DNA of 64,000 nucleotides from contig JAFZOU010000113.1 of the NCBI GenBank assembly GCA_017550525.1, forward strand, positions 1-64,000, read 5' to 3'. The translations under genes and the position numbers were made by a program. The notes under the pieces are model-generated. The model was not told the origin of the DNA. It saw only the letters and a list, made by a program, of their open reading frames with translations, and searched no databases. Origin of the DNA: Bacteroidales bacterium (GTDB taxonomy: Bacteria; Bacteroidota; Bacteroidia; Bacteroidales; UBA932). Shown in pieces: positions 51,710-60,466 of the stretch (positions are counted from its first letter, which is position 1; each line of letters opens with the position of its first letter).

Positions 51710-52021
51710 TTACAACAATTCAAAGAATTTGGCCATGAAAATGAGGACCGCCACAATGAGAATCAGGGTTATGATAGTGATGACAGTGTGTGCGGCACGC
51801 ATGTCTGAGCGGGTTTTCATGTAGTTTCCGTTGCGGAAGGCGCCACGGAGGCTGCTGCCGGGGACGTAGGTGCCGTCCTTTTTGGCGGCTTCATTGGAGC
51901 CGTCAACGTCTCCGAACATTGCTTTTCTCTGCTCTTCCTCAGGATCATAGTAGCGGGGCTTGTAGTTGAAAACCCTGTGCGGCTGATTCCCGAAGAACCC
52001 GAAATTGAAGAGACTGGCCAT
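51710..52021 (-). CDS. Small membrane protein with C-terminal helix
   Basis: 103 residues from the ATG at 52021; the longer frame adds an unlikely N-terminus. A soluble part with the Bacteroidetes-typical FNYKPRYYDPEEEQRKAMF near 18-36 leads to a C-terminal membrane helix (VITIITLILIVAVLIFMAKF). Conserved but uncharacterised; some database entries of this type carry misleading enzyme names. Confidence 0.75.
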   Translation of the reverse strand: MASLFNFGFFGNQPHRVFNYKPRYYDPEEEQRKAMFGDVDGSNEAAKKDGTYVPGSSLRGAFRNGNYMKTRSDMRAAHTVITIITLILIVAVLIFMAKFFELL

Positions 52022-52134
52022 AGCTAATTCTTTCTTTAACTTACAAAAATACCATTTTTTTGGCGGGTTTGCAACTGAGGGGGTTCTACGCCCCGCGCCC
52101 CCTATTATAATCCCCACTACGGTAATGCCGATGC

Positions 52135-52242
52135 AGTGGAGCTTAATGTGCTGTTACTCCGTTATTTACGGGATTGTTTAGGATTACCGGTAATCCTAAA
52201 TAATTCCATAACAGACTGTGTTTCAATTACTTAACCTCCACC
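52135..52242 (+). repeat. 108-bp dyad repeat, copy E (head left)
   Basis: From AGTGGAGCTTAATGTG to TTAACCTCCACC; central palindrome TTTAGGATTACCGGTAATCC TAAA has its midpoint exactly at the midpoint of the element (52188/52189). Outer flank GGTAATGCCGATGC shared with copies C, D and F. Opens the comF-metal ATPase module. Confidence 0.86.
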
Positions 52243-52273
52243 CGCCTTCACAACGTTTTTTATCTTTGTCCAC

Positions 52274-52987
52274 ATGATACGTGAACTCACAGATCTTCTG
52301 CTGCCGCGGGAGTGCATTGTATGTGGCCGGCAGCTTGGAACAAGGGAGGAGCAGCTGTGCATCTGGTGCGCCGCAGACCTTCCCCTTACCTACACGTGGG
52401 AACAGCCCCACAACATCATGGCCGACCGCTTCAACGCCACGCTGGAGCGCATAAGGGCGCCCGATGAGAAGATGGAGTACTCCTACGCGGCGTCGCTTCT
52501 GTATTACCATAATGAGAACCCCTACAAGCGTATCCCTCAGGCGCTTAAGTACGGCGGGAACATTGCGGCAGGCCGATGGTTCGCCTCCCTTCTTGGCACA
52601 GAACTCTCCGGTGTGCAGCACTTCAAGGACGTTGATACGGTAATCCCCGTGCCGCTTCACTGGCGGCGCAAGTTCAGCCGCGGGTACAATCAGGCGGAGG
52701 TGATTGCGGCGGAACTTGCCAAGTCCCTGGGCGCCAATCTCCGGACCGACGTCCTGAAAAGGGGCCGGAGCACTCACACCCAGACCACCCTGGATGCCGA
52801 TGAGCGTCTCCGGAACATAAGCGGCGCCTTCCGGGTGAGACACAGAATTCCAGCCGGGCATATCCTGTTGGTGGATGACACTTTTACCACCGGGGCAACG
52901 CTTTCCGAGTGCTGGATAACACTACGGAGAGCCCTGGGGCCCTCCGTAAGGATATCGGTTGCAACGCTTGCCATGGTAGAGGCCTAG
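52274..52987 (+). CDS. comF: ComF-family phosphoribosyltransferase-like protein
   Basis: 237 residues. N-terminal zinc ribbon (CIVCGRQL...CIWC, about 14-33) and C-terminal phosphoribosyltransferase fold with HILLVDDTFTTGATLSEC near 198-215 and VIPVPLHWRRKFSRGYNQAE near 121-140. ComF is needed for natural transformation in several bacteria, but the family is also present in non-competent ones. Its stop overlaps the convergent ATPase gene. Confidence 0.9.
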   Translation: MIRELTDLLLPRECIVCGRQLGTREEQLCIWCAADLPLTYTWEQPHNIMADRFNATLERIRAPDEKMEYSYAASLLYYHNENPYKRIPQALKYGGNIAAGRWFASLLGTELSGVQHFKDVDTVIPVPLHWRRKFSRGYNQAEVIAAELAKSLGANLRTDVLKRGRSTHTQTTLDADERLRNISGAFRVRHRIPAGHILLVDDTFTTGATLSECWITLRRALGPSVRISVATLAMVEA

Positions 52988-55104
52988 GCCTTCAGTGCAC
53001 GCATGGCGTTGAGGACGGCAAGGACGGTCACGCCAACATCGGCAAAAACGGCCATCCACATAGTTGCAAGGCCTAAAGTGGCCAGCACCAGCACAAGGAC
53101 TTTTATGCCGATGGCGAACCAGATGTTCTCCTTGGCGATGCGTATTGTCCGGCGGGCTATGCTTATGGCCGATGCTATCTTGGAGGGCTTGTCGTCCATC
53201 AGCACCACGTCTGCGGCTTCAATGGCGGCGTCGGAGCCAAGGGCGCCCATGGCTATGCCAACGTCGGCCCTGGTGAGGACGGGGGCGTCGTTGATGCCGT
53301 CGCCAACAAATGCCAGAGGACCCTGGGAAAGGAGTTCCTCAACGCGGGACACTTTGTCGGCGGGGAGAAGCTGCGCGTGGTACTGGTCCAGTTTCAGGGC
53401 CGATGCCACTGCTGCCGCCACGCTCTCCTGGTCCCCGGTGAGCATCACCGTCTGCTCCACGCCGGCAGCCTTCAGGGCCTCTATGGCGCTGGCGGAATCG
53501 GCCTTTATGCGGTCGGAGATGACTATGTGCCCGGCGTAGACGCCGTCTATGGCCACGTGGATGATGGTACCGCTGTGATGACAGGGGTGCCAGGCGGCGC
53601 CTTCGGCCTCCATGAGCTGGCTGTTGCCGACGGCTACCTTCTTGCCGTTCACAACGGCCCTTACTCCGTGGCCGGCGGTTTCCTCTATGGCGCCAACCTC
53701 GCAGTCATCGGCCTCATCCGGATAGGCGTTCCTCAGGGCCATAGCGATGGGGTGAGTGGAATGGCGCTCCACATGGGCGGCCAAGTGCAGAAGTTCCTTG
53801 CTGTCAATCACTTCCGGATGAACGGCGGTAACTTCAAAAACGCCTTCCGTGAGGGTGCCGGTCTTGTCAAATACTACGGTTTTTACCCGTGAGAGGGTGT
53901 CCATAAGGTTGGAGCCCTTGATGAGTATGCCCTTACGGGACGCTCCGCCAAGGCCGCCAAAGAAGGTGAGCGGCACGGAGATTACAAGGGCGCACGGGCA
54001 GGAGACCACCAGGAACAGGAGGCCCCTGTAGATCCAGGTGACCCATTCTCCGGTAATGAGGCCGGGAATGACGGCCACCAGCACCGCCAGTGCCACTACT
54101 ATCGGCGTGTAGATACGGGCAAACCTTGTGATGAAGCTCTCGCTGCGGGACTTCCGTTCTGCGGCGTTCTCCACAAGGTCCAGAATCTTTGCGGCGGTGG
54201 AGTCACCAAAAGCCTTGGTAGTCTTCACGCGCAGTACGCCTGAAAGGTTCACGCAGCCGGACAGGATTTCGTCATCCGGGCCGATAGACCGCGGTACACT
54301 CTCTCCCGTAAGTGCCACAGTATCAAGGCTGGAGGTGCCTTCAAGAACAACGCCGTCCATGGGCACTTTTTCTCCGGGTTGAATGAGGATGATTTCCCCG
54401 GGGCTGACTTCTTCCGGCTTTACAACGGTAAGTTTGCCGTCCCTCTCCACGCGGGCGCTGTCCGGGCGGATGTCCATAAGATGCTCTATGGATTTGCGGC
54501 TTCGGCCCTCGGCCATCTCCTCAAACAGCTCTCCCACCTGGAAGAACAGCATTACAAAGACGGCCTCCGGGAACTGGGATTCCGCCCCGGGCATAAAGCC
54601 AATTGCAAGGGCGCCAAGGGTAGCGATGCTCATAAGGAAATCCTCGCTGAGGGCCTCTCCGTGAAGGAGTCCCTCGGCCGCTTCCTTCAGGGTGTCCCAA
54701 CCCACAATCAGGTAGGGCACAAGGAAAATGAGAAGATGCTGCCACGTTGCCCAGGAGGGGGTGTTTCTCTCTATGAGCCAGGCCGCAACAAGAAGCACGG
54801 AGGCTACTATGATTTTGATGAGACGGCCGTTGCCCTCTTCTTCCTCGTGGTGGTGATGATGGTGCTCGTGCCCGCCATGGTGATGCTCTTCATGGCAGGC
54901 ACAGTGGTGGTCGTGGTCACCGTGGTTATGGTCTTCATGGTCACCGTGATGATGCTCACTGTGCTCTTCGTGGTGCCCTTGGCACTCGCAGTGATCGTGA
55001 TCGACGTGGTGATTGTCTTCGTGGTCACCGTGATGGTGCTCTTCGTGAGCCTCGTGGTGCACGTAGCACTCACAGTCGTTGTCTGTATGATGTTGTTTAT
55101 CCAT
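52984..55104 (-). CDS. Zn/Cd/Co-type P1B ATPase with His-rich N-terminal repeat
   Basis: 706 residues from the ATG at 55104, which follows a TACCTTTG box (55126-55133). Membrane CPC motif (SCPCALVIS), phosphorylation site DKTGTLTEG, TGES loop, and GDGINDAP hinge mark a heavy-metal exporter. In place of the HMA domain the first 85 or so residues carry about 36 His in three tandem units of the form CxC...HHEEH.EHHHGDHED, with CEC, CEC and CAC motifs. It would pump zinc, cadmium or cobalt out of the cytosol. Confidence 0.93.
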   Translation of the reverse strand: MDKQHHTDNDCECYVHHEAHEEHHHGDHEDNHHVDHDHCECQGHHEEHSEHHHGDHEDHNHGDHDHHCACHEEHHHGGHEHHHHHHEEEEGNGRLIKIIVASVLLVAAWLIERNTPSWATWQHLLIFLVPYLIVGWDTLKEAAEGLLHGEALSEDFLMSIATLGALAIGFMPGAESQFPEAVFVMLFFQVGELFEEMAEGRSRKSIEHLMDIRPDSARVERDGKLTVVKPEEVSPGEIILIQPGEKVPMDGVVLEGTSSLDTVALTGESVPRSIGPDDEILSGCVNLSGVLRVKTTKAFGDSTAAKILDLVENAAERKSRSESFITRFARIYTPIVVALAVLVAVIPGLITGEWVTWIYRGLLFLVVSCPCALVISVPLTFFGGLGGASRKGILIKGSNLMDTLSRVKTVVFDKTGTLTEGVFEVTAVHPEVIDSKELLHLAAHVERHSTHPIAMALRNAYPDEADDCEVGAIEETAGHGVRAVVNGKKVAVGNSQLMEAEGAAWHPCHHSGTIIHVAIDGVYAGHIVISDRIKADSASAIEALKAAGVEQTVMLTGDQESVAAAVASALKLDQYHAQLLPADKVSRVEELLSQGPLAFVGDGINDAPVLTRADVGIAMGALGSDAAIEAADVVLMDDKPSKIASAISIARRTIRIAKENIWFAIGIKVLVLVLATLGLATMWMAVFADVGVTVLAVLNAMRALKA

Positions 55105-55161
55105 ATCTGGTGTAATTTTCTGATGCAAAGGTACGGGAAGGTTTCTGCAACCGGGTTGCAA

Positions 55162-55500
55162 ATGTCCCGGGGCCCAAGATGTTGCCGGTCAGATGCCGAA
55201 GTGTCACAGGTCCCACGCCGCAGTGTCGCAGGTCTAATGCCGGAGTGTCGCAGGTCTGCAAAAAACACCGGCCCCGCGACGTTTTTTTGCTCCTGAGGCC
55301 GATATGCGTCGCTGGTGACGCCAAAAACACAGACCCGCGACGGTATGAGCCATCACCCGCGACGGAAATGTCTGTGACACGCAACGTTACAGACCGCCAC
55401 CCGCGACGAAACGGGCCACCTCCTGCGACAATAATGCCCGGGACCCGCGACGGTACGAGCCATCACCTGCGACTGTGGCGCCACCACAGAGGTTTCAGGG
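55162..55500. repeat. Degenerate CCCGCGAC repeat field
   Basis: About ten copies of CC(C/T)GCGAC or its complement (GTCGCAGG) at irregular 15-35 bp intervals, including a longer duplicate ACCCGCGACGGTA(C/T)GAGCC (about 55332 and 55442). A 191-codon ORF runs across it by chance. No gene is credible between 55162 and 55961. Confidence 0.65.
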
Positions 55501-55501
55501 C

Positions 55502-55605
55502 AATGACTTACACGTTTTGGGCGTTATTTGTGCATTTCATTGCCCATTTGGTCAATGATTCACACGTTTTTGGCCGTTTTTGTGCGTTTCGTTGCCCCCA
55601 CAAGC
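55502..55605. repeat. Two-copy direct repeat, period about 55 bp
   Basis: CACGTTTTGGGCGTTATTTG followed by TGCATTTCATTGCCC recurs as CACGTTTTTGGCCGTTTTTG then TGCGTTTCGTTGCCC. Non-coding. Confidence 0.6.
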
Positions 55606-55734
55606 GGAGAGGAAGCGTTGGTGTCAAAACCTGTAGCCGCCCGCGGGTCTGGAGTATGCTTCCCGCAGCGGGATGGGGCTATGGATTTGCCGCAAGAGGC
55701 TCTGGGATGTGCTACCCGCTGGCTGGTAGTTACC

Positions 55735-55842
55735 GGTGGGAGTTAAGCAATTGATAAATAGGCGTTTATGAGAGTGCTTGGGATTACCGGTAATCCCAAA
55801 AGATCCTGCAAGTGACTGATTATAAACACATTAAACCACACC
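55735..55842 (-). repeat. 108-bp dyad repeat, copy F (head right)
   Basis: From GGTGGGAGTTAAGC to TTAAACCACACC; central palindrome TTGGGATTACCGGTAATCCC AA, midpoint 55788/55789, equals the element midpoint. Closes the comF-ATPase module and faces copy E in inverse orientation. Confidence 0.86.
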
Positions 55843-55923
55843 GCATCGGCATTACCATAGTGGGGAACAGGGAGGGGGGGACTTCTGACCGGTGCGGGGA
55901 TGAGCGACTACAGAAAAATCCCC

Positions 55924-55954
55924 TTGTGGCATAGCAATAAAATTGCTATATTTG
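55924..55954 (+). promoter_or_regulatory. Promoter of cdaA-mutS2
   Basis: TTG (55924-55926), 20 nt, TATATTTG (55947-55954), 7 bp before the cdaA ATG. Confidence 0.7.
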
Positions 55955-55961
55955 TAATCCT

Positions 55962-56780
55962 ATGATAAGTGTACTGGGAATATTTAGTTTTTTGAGTTTC
56001 GGGTGGGCGGATATCCTGGATATCCTGATGGTAGCCCTCATCATCTTTTTCCTCATCAGAAGCATCAGAAAGGACTCCGGTATCCTCAACATAGTTCTCA
56101 TCCTGGCGGTGCTGCTCATACTGCAGGCGCTGGTGAAGGCCCTCAACATGAGAATGATGAGCGCCCTTCTGGGGGCTCTTCTGGATGTTGGTGTGCTTGC
56201 CATCATCATACTTTTCCAGCCGGAAATCCGTCACCTCCTGAACCGCGTGGCAGTTCAGTCCGGCCTTTCCAGAAGGAGCGGTGAGATCTTCAACAAACTG
56301 ATGGGCATCAAGGAGGAACATATGGGCTCTCAGTCCGTGGTGGAACTCTCGGAGGCCGTGAGGGCCATGGCCGCAGAGAAAACCGGCGCCCTCATAGTGC
56401 TCCAGCACAAGAGTGACCTGGATGAGTACAAGGCCACCGGAGATGCCTTTGAAGCGGAAATCAACCGCCGCCTCATAATGAACATCTTCTTCAAGAACTC
56501 CCCTCTCCATGACGGCGCAATGATAATCGTGGGAGACCGCATTGTGGCCGCCCGCTGCCAGCTCCCCATGACCGCCAGAAGGGACATCCCCGCCCATTAC
56601 GGCATGAGGCACCGTGCAGCCATCGGCGTAACTGAAGACACAGACGCAGACGTGGTTGTGGTATCAGAGGAAACCGGAAACGTGTCCTACGTCCACGGAG
56701 GAGAGATCCAGACAATAAAGAACATAGATGAGTTGAGGTCCATTCTGGCCCACACTCTGTTAGCCAAGGAGGAAGCATAG
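55962..56780 (+). CDS. cdaA: Diadenylate cyclase CdaA
   Basis: 272 residues: three membrane helices (about 5-85) then the DAC domain with DGA (184-186) and RHRAA (216-220), the two motifs that join two ATP into c-di-AMP. c-di-AMP controls potassium and osmotic balance and cell-wall state. Start is right behind the promoter; mutS2 follows after 3 bp. Confidence 0.95.
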   Translation: MISVLGIFSFLSFGWADILDILMVALIIFFLIRSIRKDSGILNIVLILAVLLILQALVKALNMRMMSALLGALLDVGVLAIIILFQPEIRHLLNRVAVQSGLSRRSGEIFNKLMGIKEEHMGSQSVVELSEAVRAMAAEKTGALIVLQHKSDLDEYKATGDAFEAEINRRLIMNIFFKNSPLHDGAMIIVGDRIVAARCQLPMTARRDIPAHYGMRHRAAIGVTEDTDADVVVVSEETGNVSYVHGGEIQTIKNIDELRSILAHTLLAKEEA

Positions 56781-56783
56781 GAA

Positions 56784-59297
56784 ATGATTGAGAGGCTGGA
56801 GGCAAAGCTTGGCTTTGATAAGGTTAGGGCCGATATTAGCGCCCGCTGCTGCACGGAATACGCTGCAGAAAGGGTTGAAACTGAGGAATTCTCCACCATC
56901 CCTGAGGAAATCCACAGAAGGCATCTTCTCACTGACGAGATGCGCCTCATCCTCATGTTTGAGGAAAGCTTCCCCACTTCCGGATACATAGACGCCATCC
57001 CGTTCCTGGAACCTATCGGCAAAAATGCTTCAATAGACCTCCTTTCACTTGGAAAGCTCCGCACCCTCCTGGACACCTTAAGGAAGGCCCTCCACTTCTT
57101 CCACACCGTCAAGGAAGGCATCTACCCCAACCTCCAGCATATGGCGGCGGGTATCAGCGCCCCCGCAGAGGTAATGCAGCGCATTGATTCCATCCTGGAC
57201 CGCCACGGGGAAATCAAGGACACCGCCAGCGATGAACTCTACAAGATCCGCCGTAGCATTAAGGATAAGGAAATAAACGTTTCCAAGCGCATGAACGCCA
57301 TCCTGAGGCAGGCGCAGCAGGAAGGATTTGCCGATGCAGACGCTTCCGTGGCAATAAGGGACGGCAAGATGCTCATACCGGTCTCATCGGCCAAAAAAAG
57401 AGCTTTCCAGGGCTTTGTCTACGACGAAAGCGCAACGGGAAAGACCACCTTCATGGAGCCCGCAGAGATTGTGGCGCTGCAGAATGAGATATCTGAGCTG
57501 CACTTTGCCGAAACCCGCGAGATCGCAAAGATCCTCTATGAGTTTGCAGAGTTCCTGAGGCCGTTTGTGCCGGAACTCATTGCCGGCGCGGAGTTTATAG
57601 GAGAGCTGGATTTCATCATGGCAAAGGCAAATGTGGCACTCTCTTACGTTGCCGGGATGCCGGTTGTGAGTGAGGACGGCGCCCTGAGGCTCCGGAAAGC
57701 CCGCCATCCGCTTCTGGAAAAGTCCCTTAAACGAGAGAAAAAGGCCATCGTGCCGCTTACGGTAACCCTCACGCCCGCAAAACGCATCCTCCTTATCTCC
57801 GGCCCCAACGCCGGCGGAAAGAGCGTGTGCCTCAAAACTACCGGACTCCTTCAGTATATGTTCCAGTGGGGCATGCTCATCCCTACATCGGAAACGTCGG
57901 AACTGCCGGTCTTTGACCGCATAATGGTGTCCATAGGAGACGACCAATCCCTGGAAAACGACCTTTCCACCTACAGCTCCTTCCTCACGGACATGAAGGC
58001 CATGCTGAGTGTGGCCGATTCTAAAACGCTGGTTCTCATAGACGAGTTCGGCGGCGGAACGGAACCCGCTGCCGGCGGTGCCATAGCAGAAGCCATCCTC
58101 CATGAGCTTGACACCCGCGGCGCATATGGAGTTATCACCACCCACTATACCAACCTCAAACTGTATGCATCGGCCGCAGAATCCGGCGTCATAAACGGCG
58201 CAATGCAGTTTGATGCGGCAACCGTAGCACCGCTGTTTGTGTTGGAGCAGGGCCTTCCCGGCTCATCTTTCGCCTTTGAACTGGCCCGAAAGATGGGGCT
58301 TCCGGAAACAATAGTCCACGACGCTGAGGAACGCGCCGGAGAGCAGTTTGTGGGCATTGAAAGAAACCTCAGAAAAATTGCCCGGAGCCGCCGTGCCCTG
58401 GACGAGAAACTGTCCAAGATCCGCGCAACGGACAAAACCCTTGAGGGCCTCACAGACCGCTACGAGAAGGAACTTGAGGAGATTAAGGAAATGCGCCGCC
58501 GCATCCTTGAAGAGGCCCGTGCAGAAGCAGAAAAGATAGTGAGGGAGGCCAACAAACGCGTGGAAGGGACCATCCGCGCCATCAAGGAATCCCAGGCCCA
58601 GAAAGAGGAGACAAAGGCCGCAAGGGCTGAGCTCCAGGGCTTCCTAGGCGCCCTTGCAGAAGGTACCAGCAAACGGGAAAAGTACATTGACCGTAAACTC
58701 AAGGATGTCCAGGACCGCAAGGCCCGTGAAGACGCCCGCAAGAAGCGTCGCGCAGGCGGGGAGACCCTCAGGCAGATGGAGCAGGAGGAAGAGCAGGCCC
58801 GCAAGGAAGCCGCATTCCGTAGCGCCCCCCTCAAGGTTGGAGAGAAAGTCCGCATCAAGGACAACGGTATGGTGGGAGAGGTCTCCAAGGTAAGCACCAA
58901 GGCCGTTACGGTAATTGTGGGGAATATCACCACAAAACTGCCCCTGGACCGCGTAGAACGCATTACTGCAAATGAATACAAGGCAGTCGCCAAGGCCCCG
59001 GACCAGCGCCCCAGGCAGGTTTATGACACCGCCATAAGGGAGCGCAAGGCCAATTTCTCCACGGAACTGGATGTCCGCGGAGAGCGCGTAACTGATGCTT
59101 TGGAAATTGTTATGAAATATGTTGACGACGCCCTTATGTTAGGCGTTCCTTCGGTGCGAATTTTGCACGGAAAAGGAACCGGTGCACTGAGGGAAGAAAT
59201 ACAGAAGTACCTGCGCACTGTGCCGGGCGTTGTATCGGCCGCAGATGAACATGTACAGTTTGGCGGAGCCGGAGTCACCGTGGTAAAATTTGAATAG
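56784..59297 (+). CDS. mutS2: Endonuclease MutS2
   Basis: 837 residues. MutS-like core and clamp, Walker A SGPNAGGKS near 337-345, ABC signature region STYSSFLTDMKAML, a long coiled coil (about 515-640) and a C-terminal Smr nuclease domain with LDVRGERV near 754-761 and HGKGTGALREEIQKYL. MutS2 acts against recombination and, in some bacteria, rescues collided ribosomes. Operonic with cdaA and yraN. Confidence 0.94.
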   Translation: MIERLEAKLGFDKVRADISARCCTEYAAERVETEEFSTIPEEIHRRHLLTDEMRLILMFEESFPTSGYIDAIPFLEPIGKNASIDLLSLGKLRTLLDTLRKALHFFHTVKEGIYPNLQHMAAGISAPAEVMQRIDSILDRHGEIKDTASDELYKIRRSIKDKEINVSKRMNAILRQAQQEGFADADASVAIRDGKMLIPVSSAKKRAFQGFVYDESATGKTTFMEPAEIVALQNEISELHFAETREIAKILYEFAEFLRPFVPELIAGAEFIGELDFIMAKANVALSYVAGMPVVSEDGALRLRKARHPLLEKSLKREKKAIVPLTVTLTPAKRILLISGPNAGGKSVCLKTTGLLQYMFQWGMLIPTSETSELPVFDRIMVSIGDDQSLENDLSTYSSFLTDMKAMLSVADSKTLVLIDEFGGGTEPAAGGAIAEAILHELDTRGAYGVITTHYTNLKLYASAAESGVINGAMQFDAATVAPLFVLEQGLPGSSFAFELARKMGLPETIVHDAEERAGEQFVGIERNLRKIARSRRALDEKLSKIRATDKTLEGLTDRYEKELEEIKEMRRRILEEARAEAEKIVREANKRVEGTIRAIKESQAQKEETKAARAELQGFLGALAEGTSKREKYIDRKLKDVQDRKAREDARKKRRAGGETLRQMEQEEEQARKEAAFRSAPLKVGEKVRIKDNGMVGEVSKVSTKAVTVIVGNITTKLPLDRVERITANEYKAVAKAPDQRPRQVYDTAIRERKANFSTELDVRGERVTDALEIVMKYVDDALMLGVPSVRILHGKGTGALREEIQKYLRTVPGVVSAADEHVQFGGAGVTVVKFE

Positions 59298-59298
59298 C

Positions 59299-59673
59299 AT
59301 GAACGTTCTTAGAACCAGCAAGTTAGGAGAACTTGGAGAGCAGATGGCCTGCGACTTTTTGGAATCCCGCGGCCAGCACATACTGGACCGCAACTGGCGG
59401 GCCGGCCACCTTGAGATAGACATCATCTCGGAGGGCCCTGACGGCCTTCATTTTGTGGAGGTGAAAACCCGTAAGGCTCCCGTCACCACCACCATCTCAG
59501 ACCAGGTGAATCCCGTCAAGCAGAAGAGGATATCGGCCGCCGCTTTAAGCTACCTCAACGCAAAGCATATGTACGGCCAGGAGGTCTTCTTTGACGTTGT
59601 TTCCGTCACCGTAGAGCAGCAGGAAACCCTTGTGAGATACTTCCCCCAGGCCTGGATACCAATGTTTGTATAA
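59299..59673 (+). CDS. YraN/UPF0102 family nuclease-like protein
   Basis: 124 residues from the ATG at 59299 (a TTG nine bases earlier overlaps mutS2 and is less likely). Endonuclease-like core: GELGEQMACDFLESRG near 9-24, HLEIDIISEG with the metal-binding Asp, and FVEVKTRK near 55-62. Thought to process DNA, function unproven. Confidence 0.88.
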   Translation: MNVLRTSKLGELGEQMACDFLESRGQHILDRNWRAGHLEIDIISEGPDGLHFVEVKTRKAPVTTTISDQVNPVKQKRISAAALSYLNAKHMYGQEVFFDVVSVTVEQQETLVRYFPQAWIPMFV

Positions 59674-59688
59674 CTAACCAACCACATA

Positions 59689-60459
59689 ATGAATAGTCAC
59701 AGATACTGTGTAATAATGGCCGACGGCAGCGGAAACCGCTCCCAGTACGCCCTTACATATAATAGATTTCAGGGCGTCGTGCCGGATGAGAACATCCTGG
59801 TGGTAACGCTCGCAAAGTATGCCGATGAAGCCAGAAAGGCTCTCCCTATGCTCCCCCCGGAAAATATTCTAAGGGAACCTTTCGCAAGAAAAACGGCGCC
59901 CTGCATGGCCCTGGCAGCTTACAACATCCTTCTCCGTGACCCCGATGCCGTGATTGTTGCCACCCCGTGGGACCTTGTGATCCGGGACGAATCCATGTTT
60001 GCAGAGACCGTCAACGACGCCTTCTCATACGTTGAGGAGCACGACGTCCTCATGACTCTTGGGATTGTCCCTAAATCGGCCGAAGTAAACTTTGGCTACA
60101 TCCAAGTTAAGGAAGGCCGCAACGCCCACCTCATGGTCGGCCCGCTGAAGGTGAAAACCTTCACGGAAAAGCCCTCACAGGAGCTTGCCGAGGTATTTAT
60201 CCGCACAGGAGAGTTCTTCTGGAACAGCGGTATCTTTGTCTGGAAGGCCGATACAATTTGCCAGGAACTGGAAAAGTACGTCCCTGAAGTGACGGAACTT
60301 TTCCGCGGCTGGAAGGAGCACATCCTGGAGCCCGCCTTTGTGGAAAGGGCCTACAGTGAATGCCCCAAGGTATCCCTTGACTACGGCGTCATGGAGCACA
60401 CGGAACGCGCCTGGCTGTATCCGGCACGCTTCGGCTGGGCCGATATCGACAGGATTTAG
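59689..60459 (+). CDS. Truncated mannose-1-phosphate guanylyltransferase-like protein
   Basis: 256 residues with the middle of a GDP-mannose pyrophosphorylase intact (APCMALAAYN, FTEKPSQELAEVF, FFWNSGIFVWKADT, VSLDYGVMEH, FGWADID). However the N-terminal GGxGxR...PKQ signature that binds GTP is replaced by ADGSGNRSQYAL: about 25 residues are missing. The PSDH motif reads TPWDL, and the protein stops where the enzyme normally runs on for about 100 residues. It is therefore a decaying gene or a non-catalytic paralogue. Confidence 0.8.
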   Translation: MNSHRYCVIMADGSGNRSQYALTYNRFQGVVPDENILVVTLAKYADEARKALPMLPPENILREPFARKTAPCMALAAYNILLRDPDAVIVATPWDLVIRDESMFAETVNDAFSYVEEHDVLMTLGIVPKSAEVNFGYIQVKEGRNAHLMVGPLKVKTFTEKPSQELAEVFIRTGEFFWNSGIFVWKADTICQELEKYVPEVTELFRGWKEHILEPAFVERAYSECPKVSLDYGVMEHTERAWLYPARFGWADIDRI

Positions 60460-60466
60460 ATTCTCA

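Noticed and set aside
13687..52987. GGCCGAT as a demonstrated DNA uptake sequence because TfoX-like and ComF-like genes are present
   Set aside because: Both families occur in non-competent bacteria, no uptake machinery is in the window, and nothing shows uptake. The link stays a hypothesis.
55179..55754. 191-codon open frame on the plus strand
   Set aside because: It runs across the GCGAC repeat field, has no domain, an odd composition and no promoter, and is best explained by GC-rich repeats lacking stops.
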